A DNA stretch of 64,000 nt from Microbotryum silenes-acaulis. Its lineage: Eukaryota > Basidiomycota > Microbotryomycetes > Microbotryales > Microbotryaceae. Numbering within the stretch: position 1 is the first letter of the stretch; each line of letters starts with the position of its first letter. Under the pieces are notes generated by a model, which saw nothing but the letters and a program-made list of their open reading frames with translations, searched no databases and had not been told where the DNA came from. The DNA lies in the NCBI GenBank assembly GCA_003665825.1, contig QPFY01000009.1, positions 496,001 through 560,000 on the forward strand, given 5' to 3'. Below, piece by piece: positions 34,664 through 48,241 of this stretch. Position numbers and translations under genes: made by a program.

Positions 34664-36134
34664 TCAAAGTTTTGGGATCCTGAACGATCAAAGCGAAACC
34701 CTTGCGTTAACGATACTCCGCTGCGGCACCCAGCCAGGAAGAGAATGACGACTGACCTCAGGGTTTTCGAGACCATCATCATCGCCCAAACGAACCAAAC
34801 AATGGCAGCATAATGAAGGTCGATTCCGAACGCTTCCCTCAGCGGCATAATGATCCCACCCGGTAGACCCGCACCTCGCCCTCCAGGACCATCGATCATC
34901 CCATTCTTGACGAGGTAGGCCATAACGCCGACGAGGAAAAGGGACGAAGGGATGGGCAGTCCTTCAAAGTACTTTGATTTTCCTGTGTCGTCCTTGGGGA
35001 CGAGGGCAACGGTGGCGTTGAAGCGGGCGAGACGTGCGATCCCGGCGCAGATGAAGGTGGTAAGGACGAACGTGTCCGCGGGTGTGCGGAGGCCGATGCA
35101 GAACGCGGCGACGGCCGGCGCAACACCGAACGAGATCTACAAGTCAACACTCGTTCAAGCTTAGATTCTGGTCACGGTGACACCGATTGGAAATGACGCG
35201 TGACGACCTACCGAGTCGGCTAGCGAGTCAAGCTCTTGCCCCAGCATACTGCTCTCGTTCCTCCAGCGAGCGACCTTGCCATCGAAGGCATCAAAGATGA
35301 AACCACCGACGGGGTACCAAAGTGCGTGCCTGTAAGCCGACGTCACAATGGATCAGCAAAGCGTTTCTGTTCACACAATCGCTGATGCCTTGCGATGAAC
35401 TGACCAAAGGTAGGTTCGATCTGCGGTGAGGAGGTACTTGGCCGAGGAGAAGATGGACAAGGCACCGCAAAACCCGTTGCCGAGTGTGACGATATCGGCC
35501 AACCGAAAGTTCCTGTCAGGTAAGGTGTGTGCGATGGTCAGCTTGGGTGCGCAGCGCTCGGTAGGACATTGTGCGCGAGCCGTCGATGGCCGTTCCTGGG
35601 GTCCTTCGCGATGACGACGATCCCCCATCATGATCCAACCCGAAGCGACCTGGCTAAGCCCACTCACCTGACGAGGGAGAAGTGCCTTCCATCCTCTGCA
35701 AACTCTTTGAGCGCATGTTTCTTCTCCTCTGGGGAAGACGAGAAAGAGGCTGCACCACTGCCACTGTTGGCGAGCGAGTCCTGGACGGTGACGCTTTCAC
35801 GACGAGAAGCGAGGGCGTGCGTCGCGGCGCGGCCGCCGGCGGCTGGGATCGGTGCAGCGACTTTGGACGAGACCGAGGTTGATGAGCCCGTCACAGGTGG
35901 TGAGGTCAGTTCTGGGTTGGTTCCTGAGTCAACGAGAGGGTGACGTGTCAATGAGAGTTGGATGGGCTTCCCCGAGACGGCCGCAGTGGGATTCCAAGTA
36001 CGGTGACGCGATCAGGGAGCAGAACACGGGCTATCACCCCCGCTCGCACCCAACGCGTTGCTGCAAGCGAGCGGAAGGTGCAAGCAAGGACAGACAGAGC
36101 TTGGTAGACTCCATCAAAAGTACTCACCGGGCAT
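34664..36134 (-). CDS. CHO1: Phosphatidylserine synthase (CDP-alcohol phosphatidyltransferase)
   Basis: ER enzyme making phosphatidylserine from CDP-diacylglycerol and L-serine, the first step of the de novo PE/PC route in fungi. ATG 36132-36134 sits at the end of a tiny coding exon (MP, then G across the intron) joined to TNPELTSPPVTGSSTS. Exon RNFRLADIVTLGNGFCGALS starts the catalytic domain. The CDP-alcohol signature is complete: F-D-G-K-V-A-R, then GQELDSLADS after eight spacer residues (DGx2ARx8Gx3Dx3D). Later come ISFGVAPAVAAFCIGLRTP, FICAGIARLARFNATVA, FEGLPIPSSLFLVGVMAYLV and WFVWAMMMVSKTLR. The last exon adds only IPKL before TGA (34664-34666), a usual end for this family. About 290 residues. 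The frame is open above the first Met, so a longer N-terminus is possible. Confidence 0.93.
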
Positions 36135-36689
36135 AGCGGATGAACGGCGCTGGTGATTGAGGGTGGACGGGGTGGGATGATGTCGAGGACCAAGGAGAGC
36201 GCGGAGACGGAGGACCTGTCAACGGTAAGTCATGAGCCTAATCATCATTTTCGAGTTTACAAATAGGAACAGATCGATTTTCACAAGCAAGTCAATTTGT
36301 CCTTCTATCACGAATGTCTAATACGTCGAAGAAAGCGAAGGAGAGGGCAGCAAGGTCTTCGATTTTCCTGCATCAAACTCGCTCTCTTGCCTGATTACGG
36401 CTAATTCGAGGCGTAGGAGCGGTCGAAGCCCGCTCGTCGGCCTGCAGTCACAGGGGCTTTCGCTCGGCGCGCTCCTGAAGGACAACGCTTCGTTATGCTG
36501 CGACATAGTTCTATCACTTCTTCAGCCAGGTCTTCCGAGCGTCGGAGAACCATCGATTCCGGATTACTGAGGCAGAGTATGCGACGTCAACACTACTCCC
36601 TCGAGTACAAACTCTCACGATCGCGATCGGTTAAAGGTAAAGGAGCTGCGCGAGATCACTTTGCACGAGACCCTCTTCGACTTCTCTCC
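36135..36689. other. Intergenic region, RsfS 3' end to CHO1 start
   Basis: About 555 bp between two minus-strand genes. A likely splice acceptor just above the CHO1 leader (near 36218) suggests an intron in its 5' UTR. I could not identify an inositol-response element. Confidence 0.4.
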
Positions 36690-37586
36690 TCAGACCTTTT
36701 GCCCTCCACCTTGCTCAGCCTCGTACTTTTCCTGCTGTCTCTGATTATCCCTCCCCACAGCTTCCCACAAACCCTCAATCCCCCACACTTCCCTCGCGTC
36801 GGCGGTCATGACATGCACGACCAGGTCTCCCGCATCGACCATGGCCCAATCCGCAGTCGTCGACGTCGATCCACCTCCTTTGCTAGCGTTGCGTGATCGG
36901 ACATGCCTTGATGGGGTGTTGGGGAGTCCAGTGACGGTCGGATGGGAAGGTGCGAAAGCGCGATCCGACGAGTTTGTGAAAAGTGCTATCGGATTAGATG
37001 CGAGCTGTTAGATAGAGCGGTGTCTCGTTCAGTGTTTTGGTTGAAAAGATGGGACCACCATTGTATCCGACAATCGTCGTCTACTTACGTATGCTCGAAC
37101 ACCTTCGATCGCGCCTCTCAACCCTCTTTCCCTGCCGTGCCTCAAAGTAGCCACGACGATCCAATCGGTCCAACTTGCACCCGGATCGGCGGACTGGGCA
37201 TCGATATAAGCGATGGATTTAGGATCCAAGAAGGGTGATGTGACGAGGTGGTCGTGCAGTGGATGGAGGGAGGTGGGGAGGTCGTCTGGGGGTGGTCGAG
37301 GGGGGGCGATCGGGGGAGGTGAGGGGGAGGCAGAAGAGGAAGAGGAGGAGGAGGAGGAGGAGGGGGAGGGGGAGGGGGAGGGTTCAGGCTCGTCTTGTAC
37401 GAACCAGGGGAGTTGTTGAGGTGCGGTCGAGGTGGAGGCAATGGAGCGCACGGCGGTGTTGGAGATGCAGCATCGTGGCGAGCATGACGATGTTGGGTGG
37501 ACTGCGAAGGGCGAGTGCGAGACGATTGCTGCTCGTTGAGGGTGTAGGGATCGCAGACTTGTCCGGGCCAAAGAGGAGAGGCTCAT
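36690..37586 (-). CDS. Mitochondrial ribosome silencing factor (RsfS/Iojap domain)
   Basis: RsfS-family proteins bind uL14 on the large ribosomal subunit and block premature subunit joining; the eukaryotic versions act in mitochondria. ATG 37584-37586, followed by an Arg/Ser-rich presequence without acids (MSLSSLARTSLRSLHPQRAA), fits mitochondrial import. The conserved domain reads LPWFVQDEPEP, then FLDPKSIAYIDAQSADPGAS, WTDWIVVATLRHGRERGLRG and AIEGVRAY. Across an intron (about 37095-36970) come STTADWAMVDAGDLVVHVM and TADAREVWGIEGLW, ending EAEQGGGQKV and stop 36690-36692. The D-W-x-x-V-D-x-G-D-x-V-V-H-V and Y/W-x-L-E-x-L-W motifs are diagnostic. A run of about ten serines, encoded by a purine microsatellite (minus-strand AGC/TCC repeats), splits the N-terminal region. 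No Atp25-type C-terminal domain follows. Confidence 0.88.
37331..37380. repeat. GGA/GAG purine microsatellite inside the RsfS-type gene
   Basis: Plus-strand purine-only run of GAG/GGA/GGGGGA units. On the minus strand it encodes a Ser/Pro-rich low-complexity insertion upstream of the conserved domain. Repeat-length variation here would change the protein length without a frameshift if it occurs in multiples of three. Confidence 0.8.
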
Positions 37587-38013
37587 GGTCAGCGATAAAA
37601 ATTCGAACGAGAGGTCGGGCAGAACGTCCGAGGCGATCGACCAGCGAAGGAGAGGAGAGGAGACAGGACAGTTAATTACAGTTAAGCGATTCGGCAGTCG
37701 AGTCGATCAGCGAACGGCGCCAGACGACGCCTGGCCTCCTTTGGCCTCTTGCCAGCTACAGCTACTACTGCCGTCCATTCCGTTCTTCGCCCCACAGTGA
37801 CCGAGCTCTCCTCTGCCCACTGCGCTTTCACCCAACATCAACTGAATCCCAATTTAGTCCATACCCGAGCCGGGTACAACATCGGACGCGTAATAGGCGA
37901 CCCAAGCCGGCGCTCGGACCGTGCTGGGCTGTTCGCACACGTGAAGCGCGTGAAGCTCAACTGCATACTATTAGGATTAGTCGCCTCGTAGCGCAGCCCC
38001 TCCACCGGCAATC
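37587..38013. promoter_or_regulatory. Divergent promoter (RsfS-type gene / cullin-3)
   Basis: About 430 bp between divergent start codons, so it carries both promoters. No specific binding site is assigned. Confidence 0.5.
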
Positions 38014-41000
38014 ATGATGGCCCCAAAAGCCAGGATGGGAGCGACCAAGAGCAAAGTCAGGGCTCCCAAAAAGGTGAGGACCCAAATCGCTCGTGAGGCT
38101 CGAAGGTACACCAGCTGATGAGCAAGCTACTCTTGGCTGATGGTTGGGCAATGTGGCGGGGGATCGCACCACGAGCAGCACACAACGGGCGAGGTCAGTT
38201 CCCGATCTCAAAAGCGGTCGCGGTCGCAATTCCCGTCATATCTCTACTGACACATTCGATCCAACTCCAACACAGGACCTGATGGCGACCTTGGCCAAGC
38301 TCGAAACGGCGATCGAAGAGATTCAGCACCGCAACGCGTCCAAGCTCTCGTTCGAGGAACACTACCGCTATGCGTACAACCTCGTCCTGCACAAACAGGG
38401 CCACACGCTCTACAACTCGGTCGCCAACCTCATCTCCTCCCACCTCGAGAGCCAGACCATCGAACGCATCGTACCCAAGTTCCCTCCCACGCTTGATCAA
38501 TCTGGCGCATCGAGCCAGGGCAACAACTTTTCCGCAGCCAGCGCAGCTCAGGTCTTTTTGGACGCCGTCAAGGACGTATGGGACGACCACATGGCTTCTA
38601 TGAGCAAGCTCAGGGACGTCTTCAAGTACATGGTACGTCTCATATCCCGAGATCTCGACCTGGGCACTGGGTGTCAAGCACTGGGTGTCAAGCACTGAGT
38701 TGTGTGAACACCTCGCGACGTGACAGGACAAGGTCTACACCGGCTCGAGCAACCTACCTTCCATCTGGGACTTGGGACTCTCGCTCTTCTTCCACCACGT
38801 CATTCTATACTCGACCAAAGAAAAGGGCAAAGGCGTCGCTGCACCGACCGCCTCCACCTCTCGAACCTCGGCAGCTCGCGCCCCACCTCGGCCTCGAGCG
38901 ACGAACGACCCTTCGACCGTTGCCTTCCAACTCATGCACACTTTACTCAACGTCATTCGCATCGAGCGACAAGGCGAGGTCGTCTCGCGCCATTCGATTC
39001 ACGGGGCCATCGAAATCCTGTGCGAGTTGACCGATGAGGGTGCCGTGCCTCTACCCGTGGTCGCATCGAACGGCACCGGCTCGGGCACACCGGTGCTGAG
39101 TGGTGGCTCGAGCAGCGCCAGCGGTGGGCGAGGTGGACCCGTTCTCGGCGACAAGGACCTCCCCAATGGCCTCAGTCCTTACCGTACCGCTTGGGAACAG
39201 GCTTTCCTCGGTCAATCGGCCGAGTTCTACCGCGAGGAAAGCGCGCGCTCGCTGATCGAGAACGACTGCCCGACTTTCTTGCGCAACATCTCTCGACGAC
39301 TCGTGGAGGAGAGGGAACGATCCATAGCCTACCTCGGTGCTACGACCGAACCTTTGCTCATTGCTCTGTTGGAAAAGACGTTGATCTCGAACCACCTCGC
39401 TTCGATTCTTGATCATCAAGCTTCGGGGCTGGCGACCTTAGTGCAGGACAATCGGATCGAGGAACTCAAGATGATCTACACGCTATTTGGAAGGGTCAGT
39501 GGTGGTCATGCGGCGCTGAGGATCAGCATTTCGAAATGGATTGTCGATATCGGCAAGCAGGTCAACAACGGTCTTAAGGTCATTCCCGACGAACCGCGGG
39601 CAGAGGCCGACGAGATGAACGAAGCCAACCCCAACGCCGCCAAGGACAAAGGTAAAGCCAAAGCCAAGGAAGCGTCAGGTGCCGTCGTCAATGCCAAGAC
39701 CAAAGCCGCGCTGGGGTGGGTGCAGAACGTGCTCGACTTGAAGGACAAGTTCGATCGGATCCTGCGCGACGCGTTCGCGGGCGACAAGGTGTTGGAGAAG
39801 AGCATCATCGAGGCGTTTGCGTTGTTCGTTAATGACAACGATAGTTCGCCGGAGTATATCTCGTTGTACATTGATGATAACTTGAAGAAGGGGCTAAAAG
39901 GGGTGAGTGGGTTTGCGTCTTGTGTGCGATAGCTTGTAGCTGACCCACTGCGCGGTCACCTCGATAGAAAACCGAGGACGAGGTCGATGACGTGCTCAAC
40001 AAGACGATCGCCCTGTTCCGCTACCTCGCGGAGAAGGATCGTTTCGAGAAATACTATAACACGCATCTGGCCAAACGGTTGATCGCATCCAAGTCCGTCT
40101 CGGACGATGCCGAACGCAACATGTTGGCCAAGTTCAAGATCGAAGCCGGTGCGGCCTTCACCCAAGCTGCTGAAGGAATGATGAAGGACGTCAAAATCTC
40201 GGAGGATACCCTGGCCGAATTCAAGCGGTACACAGCGCGACAGGTCGACGAACCACCGTTCTCGCTCGAGCCGATCATCTGCGGCTCCAACGTCTGGCAC
40301 TACAACCACAAAGAACCGACGTGCATCTTACCCCAGGTTTTGCGGGACGGGATCAACTATTATGAGAAGTTTTACAACCAGAAGCATTCGGGCAGGAAGT
40401 TGACGTTTAGATCGGACCTCGGAAATGTCGATGTCAAGACCAAGTTCAACGCGAGGTCGCATGAACTTAATGTTTCGACGCATGGGATGGTCATTTTGAG
40501 CTTGTTTGAAGGGCTGGATGACGACGAGAAGCTGTCGTATTCTGTGAGTCACCTTGTGGAGCCTGAGAAAGGACCGATAACTCACGGAGCCGTTGCCTAC
40601 CCCACACACAGCAAATCTCGTCGTCGACAGGGATCGTCGCTACCGAGCTTCGACGTCAGCTCCAATCCCTCGCATGTGGCAAGCACAAAATCCTCCTTAA
40701 ACACCCCAAAGGTCGTGAAGTCGGCGACAAGGATGAATTCTCCTTCAACGCCGACTTCACCAGCCCCATGGCCAAGATCAAAGTGCAACTCGTCATCAGT
40801 AAAGTCGAAACGCCCGAAGAACGTCGTGATACGGACGACAAGGTCGAAGAGGCGCGTAATATCCAATGCGAGGCCGCGATCGTGCGTATAATGAAGGGGA
40901 GGAAGGAAGCCCAGTATGGCGAGGTTGTGCAGGAGTGCATCAAGCAACTTGAAGCGAGGTTCAAGCCTCAGCCAGTGATGATTAAGAAGGCGATAGAGAG

Positions 41001-41141
41001 GTTGATCACTAAGGAGTATCTCGAGCGTGGCGACAATGATCGCAAGCTGTTGCGGTACCTGGTCAGTCCTTCTTTTCGAAACCGTATCCACGCTGAGCGT
41101 CGAGCACTGATGAATGACTTTCTCATCTCTCTCAGGCCTGA
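38014..41141 (+). CDS. CUL3: Cullin-3, scaffold of BTB-type ubiquitin ligases
   Basis: ATG 38014 (MMAPKARMGATKSKVRAPKK), donor 38074. A 15-nt microexon (38179-38193, HTTGE) bridges to DLMATLAKLETAIEEIQHRN. The N-terminal cullin repeats follow: LSFEEHYRYAYNLVLHKQG, then across an intron DKVYTGSSNLPSIWDLGLSL, later RGEVVSRHSIHGAIE-like segments and AFLGQSAEFYREESARSLI. The cullin-homology domain shows KDKFDRILRDAFAGDKVLE, FRYLAEKDRFEKYYNTHLAK, SVSDDAERNMLAKFKIEAG and NYYEKFYNQKHSGRKLTFRS. The winged-helix C-terminus has AAIVRIMKGRKEAQYGEVVQ, where the lysine after RIM is the Nedd8 acceptor position, and ends ITKEYLERGDNDRKLLRYL. The final exon adds A and TGA at 41139-41141. It resembles Cul3 over Cul1 in the N-terminal EIQ..N.S.LSFEE..R.AY..VLHK.G signature. 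About 870 residues. Confidence 0.93.
38179..38193 (+). other. CUL3: Predicted 15-nt microexon of the cullin gene
   Basis: Exon 1 ends in phase 0 with ...PKK before GTGAGG at 38074. The next long exon starts in phase 0 with DLMATLAKL after CACAG. Between them, an AG at 38177-38178 and GTCAGT at 38194 frame exactly five codons (HTTGE), which matches the K-H-N-T-T-G-E-like stretch known just before the first helix of many fungal cullins. The prediction rests on splice consensus plus this match. Confidence 0.6.
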
Positions 41142-42042
41142 TCTTGAAGTCCGTCTGAGCTTATGATTGTATCATATACGCCTTTCACCACCTCAATACG
41201 CGTTTATTCTCCTTGTTATACCGACCTCTTGCATTGATTTACGCTCATGTCCGCCTGAAAATTGCAATCTCTCACCCAACCCACCTTGGGATACACTGAG
41301 AAAGGCTGACTTGTGAACGTACGACGACGCTTCACCACCAGCTACCTGTCTGGCTGAGTGTTTAGCAAAGGTCAAATCCGGCTAGCTCACTGTGTGGTGC
41401 TATTCCGACACGTACTTAAGCCGTTCGCCCGATCGAGTTGAAAGGCGAGTCAACTACGAGTCGGAGCTGAAAAGGGCAACGGCCCAAACGCCCGATCCGT
41501 CCCGCTGTCCTTCCCCGGTTTGAACCGAGGACATCTCGTTGAAGGAATGTGTGAGAAATGCAGAGGACGAGCGGGAAAGCGACCCAAAGTAATTTTAATG
41601 AGCTCTGGGGTGGATACAAGTCTCAAGAAGAAAAATGTCAAGCGACGAGCTGATTGATAATATTCATCGTCCTGCCCCCTAATCGATGTAGATCGGTCGC
41701 CGGCGTCTGCGCGTCCACGGGCTGTTGTCTGAGCTGGCGGGCGGTCGGATCCACTCGAAAAGTCCGACCTTTTTCCGATTGGTAACCGAATCGAGAGCCG
41801 ATGTTATTATAGATCAGCTAGAAATCTTATCGCCAAAAGATAGCACTGGCTGAACTGCAAAGTGCCTATTCAAGCGAAAGACCTGTGGGCTTGATCGATC
41901 AAAAAAGGCGAGTCAAAGTCTCGGTCAAGAACAGACATCGATCTTTGGGCGGCCGCCTCGGTTGGTTTCATTCCACACAGTTCCGTCTCGGTAACTTTTT
42001 CCCTACGCACACACACACACACACATACATCCTCCTTTCACT
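41142..42042. other. Enolase upstream region
   Basis: About 900 bp between the cullin stop and the enolase ATG, both plus strand. Holds the cullin 3' UTR and the promoter of what should be a strongly expressed glycolytic gene. No other gene recognised. Confidence 0.5.
42008..42025. repeat. (CA)9 dinucleotide repeat in enolase leader
   Basis: Nine CA units ending about 17 nt before the enolase ATG, followed by a CCTCCTTTCA leader. CA/CT-rich leaders are common at strongly expressed fungal genes. Confidence 0.85.
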
Positions 42043-44263
<2,221 letters not shown>

Positions 44264-44483
44264 ACCGAAACACCGATAACTAGGCATGCGGTCTGAGCTT
44301 TCCTGGAGCGTTTGTTTTCTCGCTCTTGCCTTAACCTGTGAAGTTTTTTGCGTCGCAATACTCTGAAAATCGAAATACACCTTCCCATTGCGCAATCATG
44401 GCCCTTCAAAGAGCGAAAGTCCTGTGCTGCGGAAAGCATCGGCTGACGCTTTTTTGGTAAAAGTACATGCTACCAAAATGCGA

Positions 44484-46086
44484 TCATTCTTCATTGTTTG
44501 TCTCTTCTTCCTCATCAATGTCATCCTCATAACCGTTCCCCAACGTAGTAAAGTCGTACCCCTCCTTGTGTGCTCGCTCCTCCAATTTATCCATCAGCAT
44601 CTCAAGATGAGCGTCGACGGCTTGCAGGATCTCCAATTGGCCTGATTATAGAGAAGCACGCAAAGAAAAAAGGTCAGTCCACCACTGGATCAACCGCGGA
44701 TTACGTACGAAAGAATCCCAACGAACCACGCCTATACCTCCTCGCCATTTCCCTCCTCTCCTCCTTGACATTCTCCAGAACAAACTCCTCGTCGTCCTCG
44801 AAAGTCATGACTTTTTCGATCTTGGAACAGATCATACTTCCCAACGAATCGATCGCTTCGTATTCGACTTCATAACCAAGGAAGACGTCCTTCCCTCCTT
44901 CCCTCATCTCTTCCAATCGCATCTCGCCAATTTCGGAACTTGGCCATGTGCCCGCAATGAGCCATCGAATCTGGTCCAACAAATCTTTCGGTATCACTCC
45001 GGAGCGAGGGACCGAATGCCTCCAAATTTCATTCAGACCCAACATCTCCAACGTCGTGGACAACGTCGTGGTCGTAATCGTGTCCGACGAAGACGAAGGT
45101 GGTTTCGAAAGTGCCAATACGAGCAAATCCGATGGGTTCTCTTCAGGTACGAAGCCGTATCCTAATAACCATTCTTCATTAGCTTTAGGTCCATAAGTAT
45201 TAAACACCTGTTCGTCTTCGCCGACTTGGGATTCGAGGATGAGGGAAAGGGAAGGATGGGTAGGGTGTTTTACGTCCGAGGACCAGGTGATGGGAGTTGC
45301 GTAGGCGTGGTTGAGGGTGTCTACGCCGGGGAAAAGCACGGGGTCCGGGTCGGGGGTCGTGGGGCCCGTGATGAGGGAGGAGGGGAAGGATCGGGAGGAG
45401 ACGATGCTGCTGGCCCAGAGGTAGAGGGGCCTGAGAGGGCACGAGGAAGAAGGGATCAGCTTCAGATTCGGGTCCCGCGAAAGAGGAGGAGGTACGGACC
45501 ATGTTACTTGAGGTTTCAAGGATTCGGGCAAGAGCTCAACAAGGTTGGACCATTCGGCTTTCCATGACTTGGATCGATCGACGACAGCACCTTTGAGGTT
45601 CGTACCTCGCAGAAGCTCGACTTCGGCCTTCGTCCACCACAGAGGGGTATCGAATGCCGTAGGGAGGGTATCGACGTAGACCTGGTGACGGAGCTCAACG
45701 GCTGGTGGTGTCGTTGTGGCGTGGATGCGGTGAAGGATGAGGTAGAGACACGTCGCTTGATGATCGGTCAGCGCTGGGGACGAGAGGAACGAGGAAAGCG
45801 CCGTCCGACATGAAGCGGGAGTGATGGCGAGTGAGAAGGGACATGTCACGGTCGATGTTCCAGGGCCCAAGTTCGAGGTAGCGTAAACTGAGGTTCCGAA
45901 CTCATCTGGGTTAAAGGAGCTCGAAGCGAGTCAGCTGCTAGTTAGGGGTCGAGGGCCGAGCTACGAGCTACGAGCTCCGTGCGAGGTAGAGAGCAGAGAT
46001 GCACCTGATTTGAAAACGAGGTTGGGGTGGAATTGACCACCATTTTGCTGCAGCCATTGACCGAGCGGTGTTTGACTGCACTGCAT
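44484..46086 (-). CDS. SET-domain protein lysine methyltransferase (Rubisco-LSMT/SETD-type)
   Basis: S-adenosylmethionine-dependent lysine methyltransferase of the class including yeast ribosomal-protein methyltransferases (Rkm) and SETD6. ATG 46084-46086 (MQCSQTPLGQWLQQNGGQFH), joined to DEFGTSVYATSNLGPGTSTV, the usual start of the split SET domain. The inserted iSET part is helical (DHQATCLYLILHRIH, TKAEVELLRGTNLKGAV). The SET core has ASSIVSSRSF, VLFPGVDTLNHAYAT (the L-N-H of the AdoMet pocket) and DEQVFNTYGPKANEEWLLGY (the catalytic Tyr motif). A substrate-binding C-terminal domain follows. The last exon reads QLEILQAVDAHLEMLMDKLE and ends with an acidic tail at the stop 44484-44486. About four introns. 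The substrate cannot be told. Convergent with enolase, with 220 bp between stops. Confidence 0.87.
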
Positions 46087-47043
46087 TGGATTAGTAATGT
46101 GGTAGGTTGAGGTTATCAACGAGCGCCGCGAGGCCAGGCTCGGAATTGAGTGAAATTGAATTTGTCAAGTGAAACATTCTGGCGTGGGCTTACGCGTCGC
46201 CCTTTTGAAGTGTTTTTGACTTGGACGACTGGCCCCCACTGCACGACGCTGGCAGGGTTGCGCTTATCCCCCACCCGCCGACTACTTATCCGATCGATCA
46301 TCGTCTTCTCAGCGCCAGCACACACTCGAGCAACACCTACATCCATCGCATCGATACCCATTCGCTCGATCCACTCGGTCACATTTCGTCGCCTGCTTGA
46401 CTCACTCGGCATCGCCTCCCACCCGTGACCGCGTCCGCCGGCTCCCCGCCCCGCTATCGCTCACCCTCCCGCGCCTACGGTCTGACCCTCGCCTGTCTGC
46501 CCATATCCAACAGAGGTCAGTTCAAATGTGAAGTTCTTCCGTATCTGGTCGCTCGTAATGCCGCACCTCCTGGCTACCAGTCCCATTGACGCACGGGCCC
46601 CATCGCTCTCGTGGCTGCTGCGCGGCTCGGAGATGGCCGATTACGGTTCGGTCGTCGCCGAGTCCAAGTGACACTGTTCTCCGAGAGCTTCCCGCATCCA
46701 TACGACTACACCCTGCAATGTACTGACGCCTCTCCCAACGCATTCTACCTGCTTGAACATGTACTCGACCCCTGAACCCTGTTTGACACCGCTACAACTC
46801 GGGCCACCGTACGCTCTCCCACGCCGCCGCTTGCCGCCCGCCTCCATTGTCCACGCCTCGCTGCGTGCCGCTGCCCTGCCTCGCCTGCCTCGGCTGTGCC
46901 TCTCCCTCTCGCCACCACTGCCACTGCGACTGCCACCCCGACTCGCAACTCGCACCTCGACCAACCTCCCAGTTCGCAGCACTCTCTCGCCGCATCGCAA
47001 CGCATCACACCACACAACTAGAGACTAGACCAACCCATACACG
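46087..47043. other. Divergent intergenic region (SET gene / ubiquitin-AN1 gene)
   Basis: Nearly 960 bp. Two GT...AG-like pairs (for example a donor near 46514) suggest a 5' UTR intron of the plus-strand gene. The last 200 bp are C/T-rich leader. Open frames on either strand lack motifs. Confidence 0.4.
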
Positions 47044-47702
47044 ATGCAACTCTTTGTCCGAGACCTGCACGGATCGTCGCTCTCCTTTTCGTCGATCGAG
47101 ACCGTCGCCGAGCTCAAGTTCGCCGTCGAGGACCGCACCTCGATCCCGCTTGACGACCAGCGCCTCGTCTTTGGCGGGCGCCAGCTCGACGACACACGCG
47201 CCCTTGCCGATTATGGCCTTCAACCTGGAATGACTGTTGGGTTGGCATTGAGGTGAGTTGAGGGAGCGAACTTTGACAGGGGATGGCGCATTCCGATCCG
47301 GGCGACCGTCCAGCACGCAGCAAGCTGACGTAACCCCCCTCCTTCCTCACAGGTTACGCGGTGGAGGACCCAAGAAGCGCTGCGGAGCCTACATCTCGGC
47401 CACCGACCGTTGCTCCCAGGCCTCGCTCAGGATCGTCGGCGACTGCTCCTTCTGCAGCACCTCGTTCTGCGGACGGCATCGATTGCCCGAAGGTCAGTTG
47501 CCGCGCGCGCGCACCTTGCCCTGGGTCGCGTGATCCTGTCCCCAATCTGTCGCGCGCTCCCTCGCTGACATGGGTCGCTCTCTCCTTCTGTACAGACCAC
47601 AAGTGCGCGAACCTGCAGTCGTGCAAGCAAGAGGCGTTTGAGAAGAACAAGTCCAAGCTGGAAGCAGAGCAGACGACGAGCAGCAAGATCCAGTCCTTCT
47701 GA
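47044..47702 (+). CDS. Ubiquitin-like / AN1 zinc-finger fusion protein
   Basis: ATG 47044 (MQLFVRDLHGSSLSFSSIET). Residues 1-76 form a ubiquitin fold with conserved positions (IPLDDQRLVFGGRQLDDTRA, LADYGLQPGMTVGLAL). Splicing gives LRLRGG, identical to the C-terminus of mature ubiquitin, followed directly by GPKKRCGAYISATDRC and the AN1 zinc finger SLRIVGDCSFCSTSFCGRHR, LPEDHKCANLQSCKQEAFE. The C-terminus is short and charged (KNKSKLEAEQTTSSKIQSF, TGA 47700-47702). Two introns. AN1 proteins of the Tmc1/Cuz1/ZFAND class act with Cdc48 and the proteasome under proteotoxic stress. The preserved di-Gly raises the question of processing by deubiquitinases. Several residues differ from true ubiquitin, so this is a ubiquitin-like domain, not a ubiquitin gene. 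Confidence 0.9.
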
Positions 47703-48241
47703 GCGCGTCTCCCGTTTCCGTCCGTCGTTCGTTTCTTGTCTTGCTTGTGTTTCATTCGCCCTCGTGTCAACAACATCGTACCCGTCCCATCAAATCGCAT
47801 CAATTTGGTCTCCATCTCTTTCAACCCACGTAGCCGGCTTGCTCCCTCTTTCCCGTTTGTTATACCTTGCTCGCTTTTCCCGATCCGTCTTGTCTACTCC
47901 TGCTCCCGTCATTCGCATGCTAGGTCTCGCTTCTTTCGATGGCGCACCTGCCTCGCAACTCTACTTCGTTTTTCCTTCTATGCTAGCCTAATTCAGTTTA
48001 ATTGAGATCGATCTCCTTTGTGAATTCAGCCGAGCGACGGTTCTTGGACCCGAGGCCTGAGTACCTGAGTGAGGGATCGCCCCCCCTTTGCCCCTGGGCA
48101 ACAGCCATAACGTCATCAATTAAGCTGCTCGCTCGCTGGCGCCGCGCTTCGCTTGCCGGTGAATTGGCGCATGATCGCCGAGTGACCGCCTCTCGCTCTC
48201 TGATCTCTCACCACTCGTCCGAGCGTGACCGGCGACCCAAC
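47703..48241. other. Intergenic region between plus-strand genes
   Basis: About 540 bp: T/C-rich 3' UTR of the AN1 gene, then promoter and leader of the next gene. Nothing else seen. Confidence 0.45.

Noticed and set aside
22847..41141. SKP1 and a cullin in one window as a possible SCF gene cluster
   Set aside because: They are 14 kb apart, separated by many unrelated genes, and the cullin resembles Cul3, which pairs with BTB proteins rather than Skp1.
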